Origin: Orientallactaga sibirica
Taxonomy: Eukaryota; Chordata; Mammalia; Rodentia; Dipodidae
Length of the DNA: 64,000 nt
Direction of reading: 5' to 3'
Assembly: GCA_036365145.1 (NCBI GenBank)
Contig: JAEOAD010000029.1
Coordinates: 22,677,001-22,741,000 of the forward strand
The translations under genes and the position numbers were made by a program. Below the pieces are notes generated by a model. That model was not told where the DNA came from, searched no databases, and was given only the letters and a program-made list of their open reading frames with translations. Below are positions 62,006 through 64,000 of this stretch, in pieces. The number at the start of each line of letters is the position of its first letter. Position 1 is the first letter of the stretch.

Positions 62006-62639
62006 TGTTGTGTTATTTTGCATTGTGTCCATCTATTTTTTTGAGGTACAATTTCAGTTTGAGTTCTAATATCCTTTCTAGTTCCTGGAATTCATTCTTG
62101 CATTTGATCAGATGTTCATTAAGCTTATTTAATTGGTTCGTGAGATCTTCCATTTGTTACCTTACCTTAAACTCATTTATACCTCTTTTGAGGGTTCTAA
62201 TGTTTTCTTCAATTAAGTTAAGCCTACTGTCAAAGGCTGAATATTCTAAGAGATAATTCTGCTCAATCTCATTGATACAGTTGTTGGTTTTTTGATGGTT
62301 TGCTTCCAATTCAGCACTTGTTTTGATCAGGGTCACATTAGTTGTTGTGTTTTCATTTTGGGACTGAATTTCCATTGATTTTTCTATGATTTCATTGGAG
62401 GTTTACATTGTAGGACTAGGCATCCTTGGTGGAGAGCTCTCAGTTTTCTGACTTTTTTTTTTTTTTTTTGGATTGTGGCCTACCCTTCTTGAGGAAACAT
62501 TTTATTCTATTTAAAGGGAAGCAAGTATTTGTACTTGTAAGATCTTCAGAAGGTATTCTGTTTTAAATGTGAACCAGATTGATTTATGATGGGGTAATAA
62601 TCACAGATGCACAGATTGTAGAGATTGCAGGCACATCAA

Positions 62640-63245
62640 AGGTACATAGACAGCTGGGAGCTCTGGCCTACTCACTCCACGTGCATGTATTCTTCAGCAC
62701 ATGAGAATCAGGGGATGGGGAGTAGGATCCAGGAAGCTGGAGTTCCAGGGGCAGAGGCCAGCTCCTACAGTGGCCCATGCACCATCTGGCTCAGGGGAAT
62801 AGGAATTTAGGTACTGATGAGCCAATCAGGACACTAATGCAAAAGGCCAGCTACCACAGCCCAAACATAGGGACCAGTCCTTTCCAAGGCAGCAGCAGGG
62901 GTACTGGGAGATGGAAACCAATCAGGAGCTCTGGTTCACTCATTTCGAGTGCGCACCCTACAGAATGAGGGATCCAGGAGTGGGGTGCCCAGGGGCTTTT
63001 CAATCAGGAAGGTGGAGCAAAGGGCCTGCTTATTCTCTAAGCTCCCCAGGTTCGGACAGCCCCTAGCCAGCAGCAGGGGAACCAACAGAAAAAGGGACCA
63101 GCAGGACCTGGGAACTGGGAGGAAGAGGGTAACAGGGAGATCCGGCCTACTCACTCTGCACACATGCACCCTTTGGAGCAGAGGATGCAGGAATTGGGGA
63201 ACCAGGAGCCCTTCAATTGGCAAGGTAGAGCAAGCTCACAGGGTT
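62640..63245 (-). repeat. L1 5' UTR monomer-like repeats
   Basis: Three diverged units share 'gggagctctggcctactcac', then 'gtgca..nnnttcagcacatgaga' like sequence and 'ggatccagga..tgg..ttcnaggggc'. Starts near 62651, 62930 and 63138. Mouse L1 promoters are built from ~200-bp monomers in the same way. Confidence 0.65.
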
Positions 63246-63329
63246 CAGTGATATTATATTTCTTATTGGCACAGATCCTCTATGTCTTAGCTAGCGCCTT
63301 CTGTGTAAACCTCACTCCTTTGAAAAGAA

Positions 63330-63535
63330 ATATTTTATTTATGTATGTATTTGAGAGCAAGAGAATGTGAGAGAGAGAGAGAGAGAAGGAGAAAATGGGC
63401 AGGACCTCTAGCCACTGCAAACTCCAGATGTATGCGCTATCTTGTTCATCTGGCTTAATGTGTGAACTGGGGAATTGAACCTGGGTCCTGGGTTTTGCAG
63501 TCAAGTGCCTTAACTGATAAGCCATCTCTACAGCC
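63330..63535 (-). mobile_element. tRNA-head SINE, body type A, antisense
   Basis: 'ttttatttatgtatgtattt' tail complement, (ga)n, 'gggaattgaacctgggtcct' and head complement 'gataagccatctctacagcc'. Confidence 0.9.
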
Positions 63536-64000
63536 CTGAGCCTCACAATTGCTCTCATCTTCCGTGTCATGTGAAGCTTGGTGGTGAAGTTATTATCCCA
63601 GCTTGTAAGAGAGCTGCAGATCAAGTCTCAATTAAATACATAGGGAGTCACTGGAAAGATGAGGAGTTCTAGAATGTATGTATCTGTTGAGTTCTATGTG
63701 GAAGTTATGATCTTGATGAGTATCATTCCCCATCATCTTAACCTTTTCTGAAGCATTTATTGATTTCTGTTTATCAAGCACCATTCTTTGTACATGCTGT
63801 TACATGGTAACATACCAGATGGACAATATTCTTGTTTTGAGCACGCTTATATTATAAAAACACTTTGATAAAAACTGATTTTATCTTTGCACTAGAGATA
63901 ATGACTGCAGCTGACAGCAGTTAAGTAGCATAACTCAGATCACACAACTGAAATTGCAGAAGTCAGGTTTCAAATACATGCCTGCTTACTTTAAAATTGG
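63536..64000. other. Unannotated DNA
   Basis: No recognised repeat or gene up to the window end. Confidence 0.5.

Larger units (their letters stand above)
60639..63300 (-). mobile_element. L1 5' half, antisense: 5' UTR, ORF1, start of ORF2
   Basis: Read right to left: 5' UTR with monomer-like repeats (about 63245-62640), ORF1 coiled-coil region (62375-62157, open 72 codons, 'MEIQSQNENTTTNVTLIKTS'), ORF1 C-terminal domain (61216-60908, 'NYGFQPKLLYPAKVSL'), then ORF2 start with 'TSIKRHRLSGWIKKMDPSIC' (about 60810-60870). Frames are broken in places. It stops at the SINE fragment and ERV. A type B SINE is nested at 61716-62005. Confidence 0.85.

Overview
The window is nuclear genomic DNA from a mammal, almost certainly a rodent. 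It contains B1 SINEs, many copies of a tRNA-derived SINE with a B2-like head, L1 LINEs with mouse-style 5' monomers, and MaLR-type LTR elements. I see no bacterial features, tRNA or rRNA genes, CRISPR array or convincing exon of a functional protein-coding gene. The tRNA-head SINE comes in two body types, and together with the B1 variant it resembles what I know from jerboas (Dipodidae, e.g. Jaculus). That assignment is from memory and only moderately sure.

Layout. 0-3.1 kb: SINE, AT-rich unique DNA, and a B1 split by a solo LTR. 3.7-6.6 kb: a MaLR-type element, an old L1 piece and a solo LTR. 6.6-20.6 kb: mostly unannotated DNA with scattered SINEs, two microsatellites and one minisatellite. 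20.6-25 kb: a degenerate endogenous retrovirus (ERV) bounded by LTR arms in opposite orientation, with a solo LTR nested inside it. 25.2-29.5 kb: an antisense L1 split by a sense L1, both carrying SINEs, then a SINE inside a SINE. 31.9-34.8 kb: a sense L1 with ORF1 and the ORF2 endonuclease region, its ORF1 split by a solo LTR with a 6-bp target-site duplication. 35.5-38.3 kb: two solo ERVL-type LTRs, a SINE and a TA/CATA microsatellite. 42-45.4 kb: a MaLR-type element whose interior is duplicated in tandem (2 x 1474 bp, nearly identical). 45.9-47.1 kb: a processed pseudogene of triosephosphate isomerase (TPI1). 47.5-53.8 kb: a solo LTR, a long stretch without features, and L1 fragments.

The most substantial object is 53.8-60.6 kb: a betaretrovirus-like ERV on the minus strand. 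It has two similar LTRs, a Lys-type primer-binding site, a polypurine tract, and recognisable gag, protease, RT, RNase H and integrase. Only the 3' tail of env remains. The coding regions carry several frame breaks, although most catalytic motifs are still legible. The ERV lies between the 5' part (60.6-63.3 kb) and a 3' part (53.5-53.8 kb) of an antisense L1. Both outer LTR ends are missing, so the locus was rearranged.

There are no operons or cooperating genes. The window records nested transposition: old L1 and MaLR elements, then SINEs and solo LTRs, then the CpG-rich ERV and the very recent 1474-bp duplication.
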